This document shows positions 1-12,077 of a stretch of DNA of 64,000 bases, in pieces (the first letter of the stretch is position 1; each line of letters opens with the position of its first letter). Source of the DNA: Azolla caroliniana (Eukaryota; Polypodiophyta); assembly GCA_043228905.1 (NCBI GenBank), contig JBHGNT010000009.1:10106001-10170000 (forward strand), in the 5' to 3' direction. The position numbers were made by a program, and so were the translations under genes. Below the pieces are notes generated by a model that was not told the origin of the DNA, did not search any database, and saw only the letters and a program-made list of their open reading frames with translations.

Positions 1-1010
1 TCGAAGGAGGAGACTTTCTAATACTCCTCCTGTACGTGGACGACATGTTGATCGTCGGACGGGACCAGGTCAAGATACGGATGCTGAAGAAGGCTCTTCA
101 CCGAACCTTCTCAATGAAGGACCTGGGTCCGGCGAGACAAATACTAGGGATGCACATCATCCGGGACCGGAAGAAGAAGCAGTTGTGGCTGTCACAGGAG
201 AAGTACGTGACGAAGGTGCTTCACCGGTTCAACATGTCGGAAGCAAGACCGGTCGGATCGACCCTCCCGGCAAACTGCAAGCTGTCCAGCAAGCAAAGTC
301 CCAAGACAAAGGCTGAAAAGGAGGATATGATGAAAGTGCCATATGCCTCAGCCGTCGGGAGCTTGATGTACGCCATGGTGTGTACGAGACCGGACATAGG
401 ATATGCAGTCGGAGTGGTGAGCCGGTACATGAGCAATCCCGGCAAAGAGCATTGGAACGCGGCCAAGTGGATACTCCGATACCTGAAGGGCACGGCAAAC
501 GTGTGCCTCCGATTCGGCTCCGGTAAGCCCGAACTCGACGGCTTCACCGATTCGGATATGTCGGCTGATGCAGATACCAGCCGGTCCACATCAGGGTATG
601 TGATGACGTATGCAGGGGGAGCTGTTTCGTGGCAGTCGAGGCTGCAGAAGACGGTTGCGTTGTCAACCACGGAGGCGGAGTACATGGCAGCTGTTGAAGC
701 CGGCAAGGAAATAATATGGATGAAGGACTTCATTAGAGAGCTCGGTATCCGGCAGGAGGAGTACCGACTCTACTGCGACAGTCAGAGTGCAATCCACCTT
801 GCGAAGAACGCGGCCTATCACTCCCGGACGAAGCACATCCAGCGAAGATATCACTGGATCCGGGAAAGGATAGAAGACAAGCAGTTCGTGCTGACAAAGA
901 TCCACACGGACGAGAATGGGTCGGATATGCTGACCAAGGTGCTCACACCCGACAAGCTGGAAGCATGCCGGAAGAGGATCGGATTGGAAAGACATCCCAT
1001 GCCGAAGTGA
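1..1010 (+). CDS. copia-A pol, C-terminal part (RT end and RNase H), 5' truncated by the window
   Basis: The frame is already open at the window edge. The codons before position 36 encode the hydrophobic run that precedes the YVDD box, so the GTG at 36 is not a real start. YVDDMLIVG at about 33..59 is the catalytic motif of copia reverse transcriptase. GSLMYAMVCTRPDI (near 360..400) and the RNase H block TDSDMSADADTSRSTSGY (near 550..600) follow. The H.RTKHIQRRYHWIRE motif and a DMLTK motif close the RNase H domain, which degrades the RNA strand during cDNA synthesis. The ORF ends at TGA 1008..1010, a few bases before the polypurine tract, as expected for copia. No internal stop is seen over about 335 codons. 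The sequence resembles the RNase H of the copia remnant at 21409..22112. Confidence 0.92.
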   Translation, partial: EGGDFLILLLYVDDMLIVGRDQVKIRMLKKALHRTFSMKDLGPARQILGMHIIRDRKKKQLWLSQEKYVTKVLHRFNMSEARPVGSTLPANCKLSSKQSPKTKAEKEDMMKVPYASAVGSLMYAMVCTRPDIGYAVGVVSRYMSNPGKEHWNAAKWILRYLKGTANVCLRFGSGKPELDGFTDSDMSADADTSRSTSGYVMTYAGGAVSWQSRLQKTVALSTTEAEYMAAVEAGKEIIWMKDFIRELGIRQEEYRLYCDSQSAIHLAKNAAYHSRTKHIQRRYHWIRERIEDKQFVLTKIHTDENGSDMLTKVLTPDKLEACRKRIGLERHPMPK

Positions 1011-1020
1011 AGGGGGAGTT

Positions 1021-1628
1021 TGTTGGAATTACGGTCCCTTCGGATGGGATGGTCGGATTTCGGAGATGAATGCCGACAAGCCCGGTTTCGGTTTCGGAAC
1101 CGGATGAGGAAGACCCCGACTTCGGAGCCGGATGACGAATGTACCCGGAGAGCGATCCGAATGCAGGGACATATCCGTGAATATGTCTGCTATGGGCCCC
1201 TGAGGCTATAGTTGTAAATAGCCCCAAAGTCATATATGTATAAATATGACTTAGGGCAAACTGTTTTAGTGTTGCTGATCATTTTTCTGTTTTTCCACTC
1301 AAGAGGAGTGAAGAGGGAGCAGCCGTGAGAGAGAGAGAGATAGAGCGCGAGAGAGAAAGAGGACGACGCCTCTGTGTATTTCCGCCGCCTGTGGCGAGGA
1401 CAGCGAGCTCAAGGTCGTCGCCTTGGAGCTCGTCATTGTATACTTCTCTTTGTATAGTGTTGTTTGGAGTCTTGTACTCCCGTGGTTTTTCCCATCTAGG
1501 GTTTTCCACGTTAATCCCTGTGTACTCGTTGTGGTTCTCCGTTTGGTTCCTATTTTCTGCTGCATTGATCCGCGATTACTCGGTTGTGGCCGAGTGGTGA
1601 AGGTGAATCGAAGCGTTGATTCCCAACA
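1021..1628 (+). repeat. copia-A 3' LTR
   Basis: It begins TGTTGGAA right after a purine tract and ends TTCCCAACA, giving the expected terminal inverted repeat, with a length of 608 bp. A TATA-like stretch (TATATGTATAAATATG) lies near 1234..1250. A GA-rich microsatellite-like patch lies near 1325..1360. The target-site duplicate on the right would start with TAACC; the left partner is outside the window. Confidence 0.9.
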
Positions 1629-2302
1629 TAACCGAATCAAGGTATTGTGGTAGGAAGGAGAGGTAGGTTTCGGAATGTCACGCCAACACTGTACTTAGTT
1701 GGATTCGTGACATGAGGTAGCTCTATGTAGATGTTACCTAGGTATCTCACACTAGAGATAGCCCCCAACCGTCTGCTCCAGACGAAACTTGTCAATACAG
1801 ATGATCGCTTCGAGGCCCAAAAGGGGTGCAGGGTATGGATTTCTGCCAAATCGGCTCCCAATGAGGCATGCACACAATTTCATAGTAAGAATAATACACT
1901 TAGAGACTTTAGAGATAAAACATAGGGTTTCCCCATGAGCACAGAATTATATTAATGATACAGAACTATTACAAGGAAAATTGATCGACTATCGGTTATG
2001 ACTCTCGACTCTCTCAGAACATGCGCACCTGTCTGTACAGTTCTCTCGTTTATCAATATAGTCATGCCCTCCTCTCAATCACACATACTTATATAAGAAT
2101 CTTTGCTTCCTATTTATGGGAAGCAAGGTCGATTACAAAATGTTACAAATCATTAATTGTTTAGGCTTTATCATTCCACCCTACTCGGTTATCGGCTAGC
2201 TCCACTTGTTTGTCTTTTTCCCGATTTGGTTCTGACCTATACTTGGCCTTCTGTCCCTTTTCACACCTTTGGCCGTCCTGCCCGGCCAACAGCTTGCCAT
2301 GG
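1629..2302. other. spacer between copia-A and copia-B, no gene seen
   Basis: No convincing coding sequence is seen. A minus-strand TATA-like string (TTATATAAGTATG, about 2086..2098) and general composition suggest an old LTR fragment, but I could not find its partner or its ends. The short ORFs here look random. Confidence 0.4.
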
Positions 2303-3128
2303 TCGAGAATTAGACTAACGAAAAGCTCAAATGCCTATGGTCGGACAATAGAGGAGAATACAAGCCAGATGAATTTGTCAACTTTTGCTGACAACGCGGC
2401 ATTTGACATGAATTTATGGCTCCACACAGTCCGAGCAGAATGGAATCATAGAAAGTATGGACAGAACAATTCAGAAGTGAATTGTTGCTATGTTGCACCA
2501 TTCCAAACTCTCGAATGGCTTCTGGGCCAAGGCACTACTTAATGTTGTACATATCATCAATATGTCTCTAAGTAAACCTCTTGAACTGAAGATTTCGCAA
2601 GAGCTCTGGACCGGCAAGGAACCAAATTATGGAAACTTGCAGATTTTCGGTCGTGAAGCATATGCGTTTGTACCAAAAGATGAACACCAAAAGCTTGGAC
2701 AGAGGTCGAGAAAATGTGTTTTTCTCAGATATGAACCTATGAACCTAACAACAATTTTAGGTACCGACTTTGGGACCCGAAGAGTTGACAAATCGTCTGA
2801 AGTTCGGACATTGTGTTCAATGAGTCGGAAATGCATAAGCCAACCAATTGTCCTATTGAATCAAGAAGAGTCACATTCGCGGACGTGTTGAGCCCTTACG
2901 ATGGCTCAATGCAAAACACAAGAGCGACCACATGGAAAGTTGCCCCTATGGATCAAAGTATGACTACAGCCAACACTTCAGAACAAGTTGTTTGAGCAAG
3001 ACACTTAAGTTGCGATCCAGAAGGTGGATAGACTGTAACTGAGGAGACGATCATCAGTGGTGATTCGGCGAGCCCAGTTGTCCTAAGAAGATCTAAAAAA
3101 TTGCCTCAACCACCAGAGAGGTACTATC
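2303..3128 (+). pseudogene. copia-B integrase remnant, left piece
   Basis: Degraded Ty1/copia integrase in two or three frames. A CLWSDN.GEYKPDEF-like block (about 2310..2365) contains the second catalytic Asp region. The next block is a QNG-type motif (about 2425..2450), where the catalytic Glu is expected. Then comes the typical copia C-terminal stretch with LWTGKEPNYGNLQIFG and QKLGQRSRKCVFL.Y (about 2600..2740). Frameshifts and stops break it repeatedly. The sequence ends in the PQPPERYY region between integrase and RT, exactly at the gypsy-1 insertion. The reading frame resumes after 12537 when gypsy-1 and one TSD copy are removed, so both pieces belong to one element. Confidence 0.85.
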
Positions 3129-3567
3129 TGTTGCTGTTTAGGAACACGGTCCACGGTCAATCCTTCGACGTAGACCTCAAAGTGGGTGTGGAACAACGAA
3201 TAGGGGTTTAAGTGTAATGCGTAAGGGAAGAACCCCTGTAACCTATCAACGTATACGGGGAGATGGCTACAACCGAATCCCTATCAAGGGTTATACTACG
3301 CACTCAAACTCTTAAGTATTCAAGACACACACACTGAATTAGCTGTAGCTATACACAGAAGATCAGAAAAGATAGAATTCTATTATCAGGCGTTTCTTTA
3401 CATTCCCAAAATTACACGCACCTTCATCAGAGGTTTTCTGCCCTTTATATGTGCAGGGTCTAATTAGCCGTTCACGCTTCCTGCGTGAACCGTTACATGC
3501 GTTATGCTCTTATATAATTTCTTATTCCTACGCTTTTGTCCGTCGGTTACTATTCCGCCGGACAACA
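3129..3567 (-). repeat. gypsy-1 3' LTR (left copy)
   Basis: 439 bp with ends TGTTG...CAACA, matching 12094..12532 along its whole length. It is preceded on the left by TSD CTATC. Confidence 0.95.
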
Positions 3568-3614
3568 CTTGGCACGCCTGTGGGACAGTGCCCTGGCACG
3601 TCGGACCCATCCCG
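3568..3614 (-). other. conserved 3' internal edge with inverted primer-site motif and hairpin
   Basis: Between the ORF3 stop and the 3' LTR there is no purine tract. Read on the + strand, the segment begins CTTGGCACGCCTGTGGGACAG, which resembles a primer-binding site. It also contains GTGCC-CT-GGCAC (3588..3599), a short hairpin. A nearly identical segment sits at the same place in gypsy-J (57159..57200). A related one, with a different hairpin, sits in gypsy-2 (52160..52203). Confidence 0.6.
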
Positions 3615-6384
3615 TTAATCTTCTTCCAAAATGGGCCGGATGTTCGGCTCTGCTGTGGTGTCCTCACCTGGAGGTGATGTAGGGACCGTAGGTGCATCGT
3701 GGTGTGGCTCCTCTATTTGGTTGGGCTGGTTTCTCCTGCAGTCGCCCTCGCCGTGTGTGGGTGGTCCGGGTACGATGGGCTCTTCTTGAGTTAGTGGGTT
3801 GGGCTCCGCCGTTGTCGTGCTTGCAGTCGGCTGTGGCTCTGCCTCTATTGTTACGTCCTCTGTGGTGTTGGCCGTTTTTGTGTGTTCCTGGGAGTGGGGC
3901 GGAGATTTCGCCTGGTCCGCACCGTTCTCCGCGTGGTCTGATGATAGTGTGGGCTCGTGCGGCTGGACCTCTTGTTGGGTCGTGGTTTCACTGTCTGGTC
4001 CTGTGGGGAACTCCGCTCATCGGTCCCCGCTATTGTCCATTGTTGTCATCTCTGGTGATCAGGCCTGAGGTTCCTCTTCTTCGGCTGTGCCCAGAATTGG
4101 CGTCGCGATGGATTCCTCGTTTGTGTGCGTGTTGCTGGCTTGTGTGATATGGTGAAATAGCTCCTCCTGACTTTCACCAAAATCATCTAAGAGCTGTGTG
4201 AGTTCTTTGGAGTGTTGGTCTGCTAGCGCACGATAGTCTTGCGCTAGGTCCTCCCGTACGGTCGCAATGCTCTCCTCATTTAGTTTATAGAAACCTCGAC
4301 CGTCTTTTCGCCGGTTCTCCCAGTCCACACGATACACATGCAATTCCGCTGCTTGGGTTGCCCACGCCATCCATCCTTTGTCCAGCGCCGTTTTCAATTG
4401 CGCTGTGAACCTCTCCCGATTTGTTTGGAGAAGGATCCGCATGTTATCTGTGATGGCGTGGTAGCGGTTGCGTGCGTCTTCCATCGACTTCTGGAGATTT
4501 GCGATTTCCTACTGTTTAACCGCTGCCGCCTCCTCATACGTGGCCTTCAGGCCCGCCCACAGCTGGGATTCTTTTGCATGTTGTTCTTCTAATTTCCCCA
4601 TCTCATTGTTTAGGCGGATTTCGAGCTGATGCCTTCTGTCTTGTTCGACCACCAACTGCTCATCGAACCATACCTTCTTTGTTTCTAATAAGGCCCGAAG
4701 TCCCGCTATTGCCGCCTCCGATTTCTTCGCGTCCTCTCGTAATTGTGCGTTGTCGTCCTTTGTCCGGATGTGCTGAGCTACCTCCGTAACTAGTTTCTCT
4801 TCAAGAGTTTTTATTGCCTTCCGTCCGTTAGCCCGTATCTCCTTTTCTCTGTCTGAGGATTGGCGTAGTTCTGCTCGAAGGCGATCAATTTCTGATTCCG
4901 CTAGCTGCACGGCCCTTTTTGCTTTTGAGACGATGGTGGTTTGAGCCTCGATTTCTTCTTTTAGAGCGTCGATGTCGTGGTTCGGTGGTGGGGTTGCGTG
5001 TTGCGTCGTAGTCGCGTGAGCTTCCAACTCCGCAATGCGTGCGTTGGCTTTTTGTAGTTCGGCCTCGGTCAGTTTAACCTTCTTCCAGACATTCTTATTT
5101 TTTATGGCCATCTCCTTGGCACCCGTGCTGACCTTTGCCAGTTCCCGATGAACTTCGACTAGGGCCGTGTTTAAGGGCGGTATCTCCATCCCCACTCGGC
5201 GTACCCCGGCGTTCCTCTGTCTGCCGACCCTGGCTAGCTGGTCCTCATTGTCGCTCTCCGTTGTTTGTGTTAGGGCACGCTCGATCATCTGGTGTTCCGC
5301 ATGCTCCTCGGCCATTCGTTGGGTGGCTTTGACCTGTTGTGTTGCCAGGAACTCCATGAGCTCAAAAGAAGTACCGAATTGAAAGAGGGCGCTGAACTTG
5401 TGGGCCGTATCCGGGATATCCGGATATGCCAAGACCTCGCTTTCCGCCGTAAATACGGCTTTCCCTCGTTGGGACTGGGTCGTAATAATTGGTCGTGGCT
5501 CTCAGATGATTTCAAAGGTGGTATTCGGTTCCGTTGCTTCGGAGCCTTCGCCTTCGATCGGTGTCTCCGTCGCCGTGGGGGCGTTTTTTACCAACCCCCG
5601 CCCATCTTTCCTGTCCAATTTGCGCCGTTTTGGTCTGGGGCTTTCCCGCCGTGTTTCGGTGTCTGGTTCTGGGGGCTGCTTCCATGGAGCGTCTCGGCTG
5701 TTCCTCCTGCGTTGTCCGTGTGTCCGGTTGGTCGGTAGGAGGTGTTGTCCTTGGGTCTGGCTGGGCCGGTTGGGGTTCCTCTTCCCACTTTGGGGCCGAT
5801 AACTCCGCTAACCTGCGTTTCGCGGATCGGGGTGGGGCCGTGGTTTGGCTGGGCTGTGGTGTTGGCAGGCCTCGGGGTGGAAATAGTACCTTCAGGTATT
5901 GTTGGATGATCGGCCTGAGCTTTTTGCCTGCTTGGTATGCATGCAAGCCTTCCCTTAACACTGGCCCTGTGATGACCCCCCAGTCAACGACACGCCCTTC
6001 AAAGGTATCGATAATGATGCCCGCCTTCTGCTTAGACATCCCATATGCGTTGACATGTATGCAGCCGACTTCTAGCAGGAACTTGGCAACTTCACGGAAG
6101 AAGGGATCCGAAATCTGTTTTGTTCTATAGGCCTTGGCGGAGGAGGAATATGGCCCAAAATACCGTTGCAGCGCCTCTGTAGGAGGTATTTCGAAATGTC
6201 GTTCGCCTAGTGAGGATATGTCCAACTTCTTCCGGTTGGAAGAGTTGGTGACCGTGTCGATGTTAAGCTTCCTGGCAATGTCCATAGCGTCGGGGTGTGG
6301 AGGTGCTTCTGCGACCCGGATGTAACCATCCAGGTGTTTCTCCACGAGCCATCGGCGTAGGGCAGTAGAGATGAAGATCGGCAT
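3615..6384 (-). pseudogene. gypsy-1 ORF3, accessory coiled-coil protein, broken
   Basis: This third ORF lies downstream of pol in the same sense and is homologous to the intact 822-residue ORF3 of gypsy-2. I placed the start at the ATG at 6384 (MPIFISTALRRWL), which aligns with the gypsy-2 start; the frame is open further up to an ATG at 6573. The N-terminal domain (PPTEALQRYFGPYS, FFREVAKFLLEVG) is well kept. A stop at 5512 and a frameshift between 5512 and 5432 follow. The frame then resumes with DIPDTAHKFSALFQFGTS and a long coiled coil, a TAG at 4509 and the conserved C-terminal GWMAWATQAAEL...GRGFYKL block. Stops at 4059 and 4017 lie in a Pro/Glu/Thr-rich tail that stays in frame to TAA at 3615..3617. 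No signal peptide or membrane segment is visible, so an envelope role is unlikely. Function is unknown. Confidence 0.85.
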
Positions 6385-6734
6385 CGCCAGAGTAGGTTCG
6401 TGGGTAGGAGACGGGTGGTTGTGGTGAGTTGGAGCTCTGAGATAGGATGGGGAAGAAGGTGAGGGGGAGGAGCGATGGGAGCGCTGATAGCTAGAAGATG
6501 GGTTTCTGCTTTGTGCAGAAAATCTTCTGTTTCCTTCTTTTTGTGGCTTAGGGTTCATTGGGCGGTGAGCCATCGTGGTGCCGTGTGTTCTTGAACTAGG
6601 AGTTTGTGCATGCCTTTAGTCGTTTTAATAGTCGCTATCTTCTCCTTTTTCCTTATTTATTTTTTTTATTTTATTTTTTCGTAACGGTTATTTACAACCT
6701 ATTTTTACATTATAGTACAAATGGGCTGTCTATT
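6385..6734 (-). other. spacer between gypsy-1 pol and ORF3
   Basis: AT-rich stretch with T-runs (6650..6680) between the pol stop and ORF3. The 6385..6573 part is open in the ORF3 frame and rich in Ser/Pro/His; it may be an N-terminal extension or a leader. Gypsy-2 has a similar 400-bp gap at the same place. How ORF3 is expressed (separate transcript, splicing or re-initiation) is not visible. Confidence 0.5.
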
Positions 6735-9700
6735 TTATGCTGCGGGTTCTCCGGCTCTGTCCCGTTCAGCGGTGAATGGGTTAGGTGGCGTAGGGCCCAG
6801 GTAAGGTTTGAGCTGAAACCCATTCACCTTTTGCCGTACTACTTCTCCAGCTAGCGTTCCTAGTTGGAACGTGCCTTGTTCCGCTCCAATTATCTAGTAT
6901 GGGCCCAGTCCAGTGGAAACGTAACTTCCCCGACATATGGCCCATGCGCGTTTGAAAAACTAGCACCGCTCGGCCCATAACGAACTCCTTTTCCCTTGCG
7001 TTCCAATGTCGATCCACAAATGCTTTACGCCGTCGTTGTTCCTGTTCCAACACAGCCATGGTGTGGACGCGTTTTTCCCCTAGTTCGAGGAGCTGGTAGA
7101 GCCGTACCTCCTCCGACTTGGCTTCTGATAATCGGTTTCGTACCTGAATGCGCAAACTAGGTACCTGAAATTCGACCGGCATCACAGCCTCCAGTCCAAA
7201 TGCTAGTCGGAACGGTGTTGACTGTATGCTTGTTTTGTAACTAGTTCTGTACGCCCATAACGCACTCTGTAGTTTGGTATCCCAGTCCGTTCTATTTTCA
7301 TTGACGGTTTTCTTCAAAATGGTCTGTAATGTCTTGTTGGTGGATTTTGCTAATCCATTCGCTTGCGGATAATATGGCGTGCTCTTCTTGTGGACTACAG
7401 CGTAACAATGTGTTAGTTCCTGAACCACCGTATTGAGAAAGTGACTCCCCTAGTCACTGATGACCTCAATCGGACAGCCGAACCAGCACCAAATGTGCTC
7501 GTAAAGGAATTTGGCTGTGACGGCCGCCGTATTTTCACGTAGTGCCTTTGCTTCTACCCATTTGGTGCAGTAATCCATGGCTACGAATATGGATTTATTG
7601 CCCGTACGGGCCGCCGCTGGTGTGAAGGGCCCAACAAAATCCAATCCCCACTTTTGGAAGGGGTCTAGCGGTAATACGGGCTGGTGTGGCATCCTTGCGT
7701 CCTCCACGGGCTGACCCATCTGTTGACACAAATCACACTTCCTACAATACTCGGATGCATCCTTCTGCATTATTGGCCACCATAAGCCCGCCTGCCATAC
7801 TTTCCGGGCTATCACGTCGCTCGCGTAATGGCCACCTACCGTGCCATAGTGTGCCTCCCGTAAAACTGCTTCCTTCTCATCCTGGCGGACCCCACATCGC
7901 CAAATGCCATCACTTCCTTTGTGATATAAAATTCCTTCGACGAGGCAGAAGTGACGGCTTCGGATGGCTAGTCGTTTCTTCTCGTCCGTGCGTAATTGTG
8001 GTGGAGGTAGTCCTGTATTTAAAAAGTATGTCATTTCCATAAGCCACCGGTCCAGAAAGGTGGATTCCGTTTTTTCTACAAGTGTCACTACTGTTTCTAT
8101 ACTGTACTGTTTCTCCATTCTTGAGTCTGCTCAAAAAATCCGCCACTGCGTGTTGCGTCCTTGGTCGGTGCTGAATTACGAAATCGAATTCCTACAGCAG
8201 CAGCATTCACTGCGCCAATTTCCCTGGCAGGGCTTGTTTCTCCACCAAATACAATAATGCCGAATGATCCACGTGGAACGTGAATTTCCTTCCTAATAAA
8301 TAGTGTCGGAATTTATTGATGCTATAGATCATCCCTAGCGCCTCCCACTCTGTTGTGGAATAGTTACGCTCTGCTGCTGACAATTTACGACTTGCGTAGT
8401 ATATTGGCCTGTACCAGTTTGGTTCGGTGAGCTGCATTAGTGCGCTTCCTATTGCTACGTCTGAGGCGTCGACGAACACGTGGAATGGCTTCGCCCAAAC
8501 TTGTGGTTGTACGACGGGAGCCTGTGTGAGCATTATCTTAAGTGCCTCATAGGCCTTATCCTCCGTTACAGTCCATTAGAAGGGAGTCCGATGTACGACA
8601 GCGTGTAGCGGCGTGGCGAAGTCCGCCAAATACCGTATCATCCGACTATGCCACCGTATTTTCCCTAAAAACCGGCTAAGCGATTTGGCGTTTGTCGGAG
8701 TTTTAGCTTGCGTAATCACAGAGATCTTGTTTGGGTCGACCGCTATTCCCTCCTTGCTGACTATATGGCCTAGGAGAGTCCCGCTGGTCACGCCGAAGGC
8801 ACATTTCGCGGGATTCAGGCTTAAGCGTGCGGTGCGGCAACGTTCCAGGCACAGTCGTAAGTGCGTAAAATGGTCTATTGTTTTCCCATATACCGCAAAG
8901 TCGTCTAGAAAAACTTGCATGAACGCCGGAATGTATTCCCCAAAGATCTCCGTAATCGTTCGTTGAAATGTTGCCGACGCTGTCTTTAGCCCGAACATCA
9001 TGACGACTGCTACATATACTCCCCAGTCCATGACAAATGCCGTCTTCTCCTGGTCCTCGGGATGCATGCGTACCTAGTTATAGCCACTGAAGCCATCTAA
9101 GAAACTGTACATCTCATGGCCTGTGACGGTGTCCAACACGCTATCGGTGAAGGGTAAGGGAAATGCGTCCGTAATGGTTACGACGTTTAATTTTCGGTAA
9201 TCTACGCATACCCGTATTTTGCCATTTTTCTTTGGGACGACCACTATCGGGCTAAACCATGTCGCTTGTTGAACTGATCGTATGAACCCCGCCTTCAGGA
9301 GGTTGTCAATTTCTTCTTTCACGCGGGTTGCGTAATTGGGGTTCATGCAGTAGCGGCGCTGCTGAACGGGTTTCGCGTCAGTTGCTAAATTGATCTTATG
9401 CTGATAGAACTTGGGATCTAACCCCTTCATGTCCTCATGAGCCCACGCGAACACATCTTTATATTCCGTGAGTAGTGCAATCATCATGATTCTTTGGTCC
9501 GGCCTTAATTCCTTTGCGATGGAGAGGAACCGGGGCTTCGATTCTGTACCCACATTTACTTCTTCGAGAGCAGAAGCGGTGACTCGTCGTGAAATCTCCA
9601 TTTCCCTTTTGAATGCTGCTCGTGCTCTGCTGAGTTCTAATATGGACTTTGGGTTTGGTTCGTAAGGCTCGTTGTGGGGACCAGTGGCCGTGGCATATTC

Positions 9701-10318
9701 TGTCGTGGTTGTGATGACATCTATGTCGAACAACGGTATAATCTGAGGGTGTTCGTCGAGGTACGCCTCCAATTCTGCATCCTCCACCCCAGCTAGCATA
9801 TTTATGTCCTCTGCGTATAATGGTGTTATACCCTTAGGTTGTGGCGTGCTGCCTTCCGTAGGTACGCGAACCTTGGTGCGTCCATGCCGGAAACTGATAC
9901 ACTCGTGTTGCTAGCTTTGCTTGATATTTGCTGTCCGAAGCCATGGTCTGCCCAAAAGCACTAGGTACGTTCTTGGGGTGTCCAAAGCAAGGACAACCGC
10001 CGAGATGTCGAAGCGGTGTCCGCCCACGATGATGCCTATTTTGCGAATTAACCCCAACGGGCGCACTGAGCGGGTATCTACCATGCGGAGCCAAAATGGA
10101 CACGCCTCCCATTTGGAAATGCCTAACTGCTCGTAAGTTTTTGCGCTAATTACATTGACACCTGAGCTGCCGCTGATTACACATCCAGGAACTTCCTGTC
10201 CATGCAATATTACTGTAATAGCCGGGTTGTGCTGATCCACCACCAACGGTCCATCGCTGACGTCTGTCAGGTTTGTGGCGACACTTGCCCCGGGTATGCC
10301 CGTCACCCGTTCTTCCAT
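6735..10318 (-). pseudogene. gypsy-1 pol (protease, RT, RNase H, integrase), broken
   Basis: Protease comes first: a retropepsin-like segment near 10160 with GSSGVNVIS, followed by LLGRPWLRTANIK. RT follows with VDYRKLN, FLDGFSGYN and VFLDDFAVYG (the catalytic box reads FLDDF). Then come RNase H (FVDASDVAIGSALMQ, DHSALLYL), the zinc-binding integrase N-terminus (CRKCDLCQQMG), and the integrase core with LDFVGPF, VISD and PYYPQANGLAKSTNK, in which the expected catalytic Glu is Lys. Stops interrupt the frame at 9911, 9074, 8576, about 8207 and 7450, and frameshifts lie near 8115 and 6870. The true end is TAA 6735..6737 after a NGFQLKPYLG motif. No chromodomain is present. Clearly inactive. Confidence 0.93.
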
Positions 10319-10350
10319 GGTCTGGCGGAAGCGTGGAACTAGCTATAGCA

Positions 10351-12039
10351 GTTTTTCCACGGTTAACGTTATTTCACAGCCTGTTAACGCTTGCCAGATG
10401 GGGTCTCGACCCGGTCTTTCGTCCTCGGTTCGCTCCATTGTGTTCGCGGACTCCTACCGCATACGTTCCGTATTGGTCGCGTTTGCTTTTTCCACCCACG
10501 CTTGGGCTTGTCGGCGTACCTCGTCTTGCGCAACCCAATCCGCCATTTTTGTTTGCTGGCGTGTCGTGACTTGTTGCACCTCCGCCGTAATCGTATTGAC
10601 ATCGGGCCCCTTTCCCTTGCATGTTGGGCATTGCGTCGCATAATGTCCGGGTTGTTGACAAATAAAACAATGGATGCTTGATTCTCCCTTCTCGGCTCCA
10701 GATGGTGTGTGCCGCTCTCCGAGTGCTACTTGCTCTTCGCGGTCCAGCCTCGTTTGTCGGAATGTACGCGGGGGCTGCTGTTGGTCCCGTCGTTGTTCCT
10801 GGTGCCGCTCATCCCCCGAGCTTTCGTCGTAACGCCGGTGATCCCTATATTGTCGTGGCTTACCCCGATAGCCATTGAAGCCACCCCATTTGTTTGTCGG
10901 CCATTGATTCTCGTAGCGCCGACCCCCTTTGGCGTAATTCGGATGTGCACGATAATCCTCGTCCTCTGGGTCGTCCTCCTCGGAATCGTTGTGATTCTGG
11001 CGATTCCGGTTGTACCGGTCCTCCTGCGGGTTGCGATCCTTATACCGGAGTTGTTCTTCTTGCCTCCTTTGTTCAGCCCGGTGCGGTTGACGCTGTGTGT
11101 CCATGTTCCGGACTGCGAGAGTGGCTCTGTTTAACATATTGTACTCGCATTGGTCGACTGTGTGAGCCTTCAAGTGGCAGATTGGGCAGTGGATCCGCAT
11201 ATTGCACTCCACTGTGGAATGCCCCGAGTTCAAGCAAATCGTGCACTGGATTGCTTGACGAAATTGGCGTTCCTCATCCTGAGGTAACGCTTGCCGTAAG
11301 GAGGACATAGAAAACCTTTCCTCCTCGTCATCCAGCTCGAGCTGTAATGCTCATTCAATTACCATATCTGTTGTTTCCCCTTTCACGCTATTGTTGTTGA
11401 GCGTTGCCCGGATGGGCCGGCGTAAAGCTGCCAGAAATGTTTCCCGAGCCTCTTCCTCCGCGGGGCTTCGTTCCAGTTTCCGTCGTAAATTTTGGAACCA
11501 TAAGCTGAAGTCCACTATCGTCTCAGTCGGTAGTTGCTTAATTGTATAAAACTGCCTGAGAATCTTGCGTTGTGGAACCCTTTGATGGAAGAATCGCAAG
11601 AAAGCGGACTGTAGCTGATCGAAGGTTGTTATGGCTGGTAAATCCATCTGTGAATGCCAAAACGCCGCACGCCCATCTAGTGTTAATCAAAACTCCGTCA
11701 TTTTCGACTGGTGTGCCACCGTCTCAGAGAGATTCTGCGCCATGTGGTTCGCATTCCAGACGTTCAGGAACATGCGAATATGAGTGGCGACGCCGGTTTC
11801 GTAGTGGGAGCTACGACGGGTCGAGAAAGACCACAGGGTGGCTGTGGTCAGCGTGGTCCCCGCGTCTCATCGAGGTATTTGGTGGGGAGCGAAGAATCCC
11901 CTTTGCACTCACGGCAGGTAGTACTGAGGTCGCTAAGGCGCGACTTTTGCTGTGCACGTTCTTCTGCCTGGCGTGTGATAGACCTTGTTATTGGCTGGTC
12001 TTGTAGTGTTGGTTCTTTGGGTCGTCTGCGGCTAAACAT
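10351..12039 (-). pseudogene. gypsy-1 gag, broken
   Basis: The likely start is the Met at 12039 (MFSRRRPKE), which aligns with gypsy-2 gag. The capsid-like part (LPAITTFDQLQSAFLRFFHQ, then TIVDFSLWFQNLRRKL, 11351..11647) is recognisable. Two adjacent CCHC knuckles (CTICLNSGHSTVEC and CPICHLKAHTVDQC, about 11165..11245) follow. A long Arg/Glu/Asp-rich linker leads to a third knuckle (CFICQQPGHYATQC, about 10625..10670). Several frame breaks occur between 11650 and 12000. The end is blurred, because the region before pol has lost the clear gag stop seen in gypsy-2. Gag would form the virus-like particle and bind element RNA through the knuckles. Confidence 0.85.
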
Positions 12040-12077
12040 CCATTCGTTGCTGCTCGTCTGTGAGAAAACACAGATCA

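Larger units (their letters stand above)
1..1628 (+). mobile_element. copia-A, 3' part of a Ty1/copia retrotransposon
   Basis: The window opens inside the reverse transcriptase of a Ty1/copia element. The pol 3' end, a polypurine tract (about 1009..1019, AAGGGGGAG) and a full 3' LTR follow in canonical order. The 5' half lies outside the window. The pol frame is open throughout, so this is one of the better preserved copia copies here. Confidence 0.93.

Noticed and set aside
1325-1600. Arg/Glu-repeat ORF in the copia-A LTR
   Set aside because: Comes from the GA-rich microsatellite in the LTR.
3692-4147. Long + strand ORF of 151 codons
   Set aside because: Lies opposite the GC-rich, Pro/Glu/Thr-coding tail of gypsy-1 ORF3; shadow frame with Trp/Cys/Leu-rich nonsense composition.
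5534-6130. + strand ORF of 198 codons
   Set aside because: Antisense shadow of gypsy-1 ORF3; no domain and odd composition.
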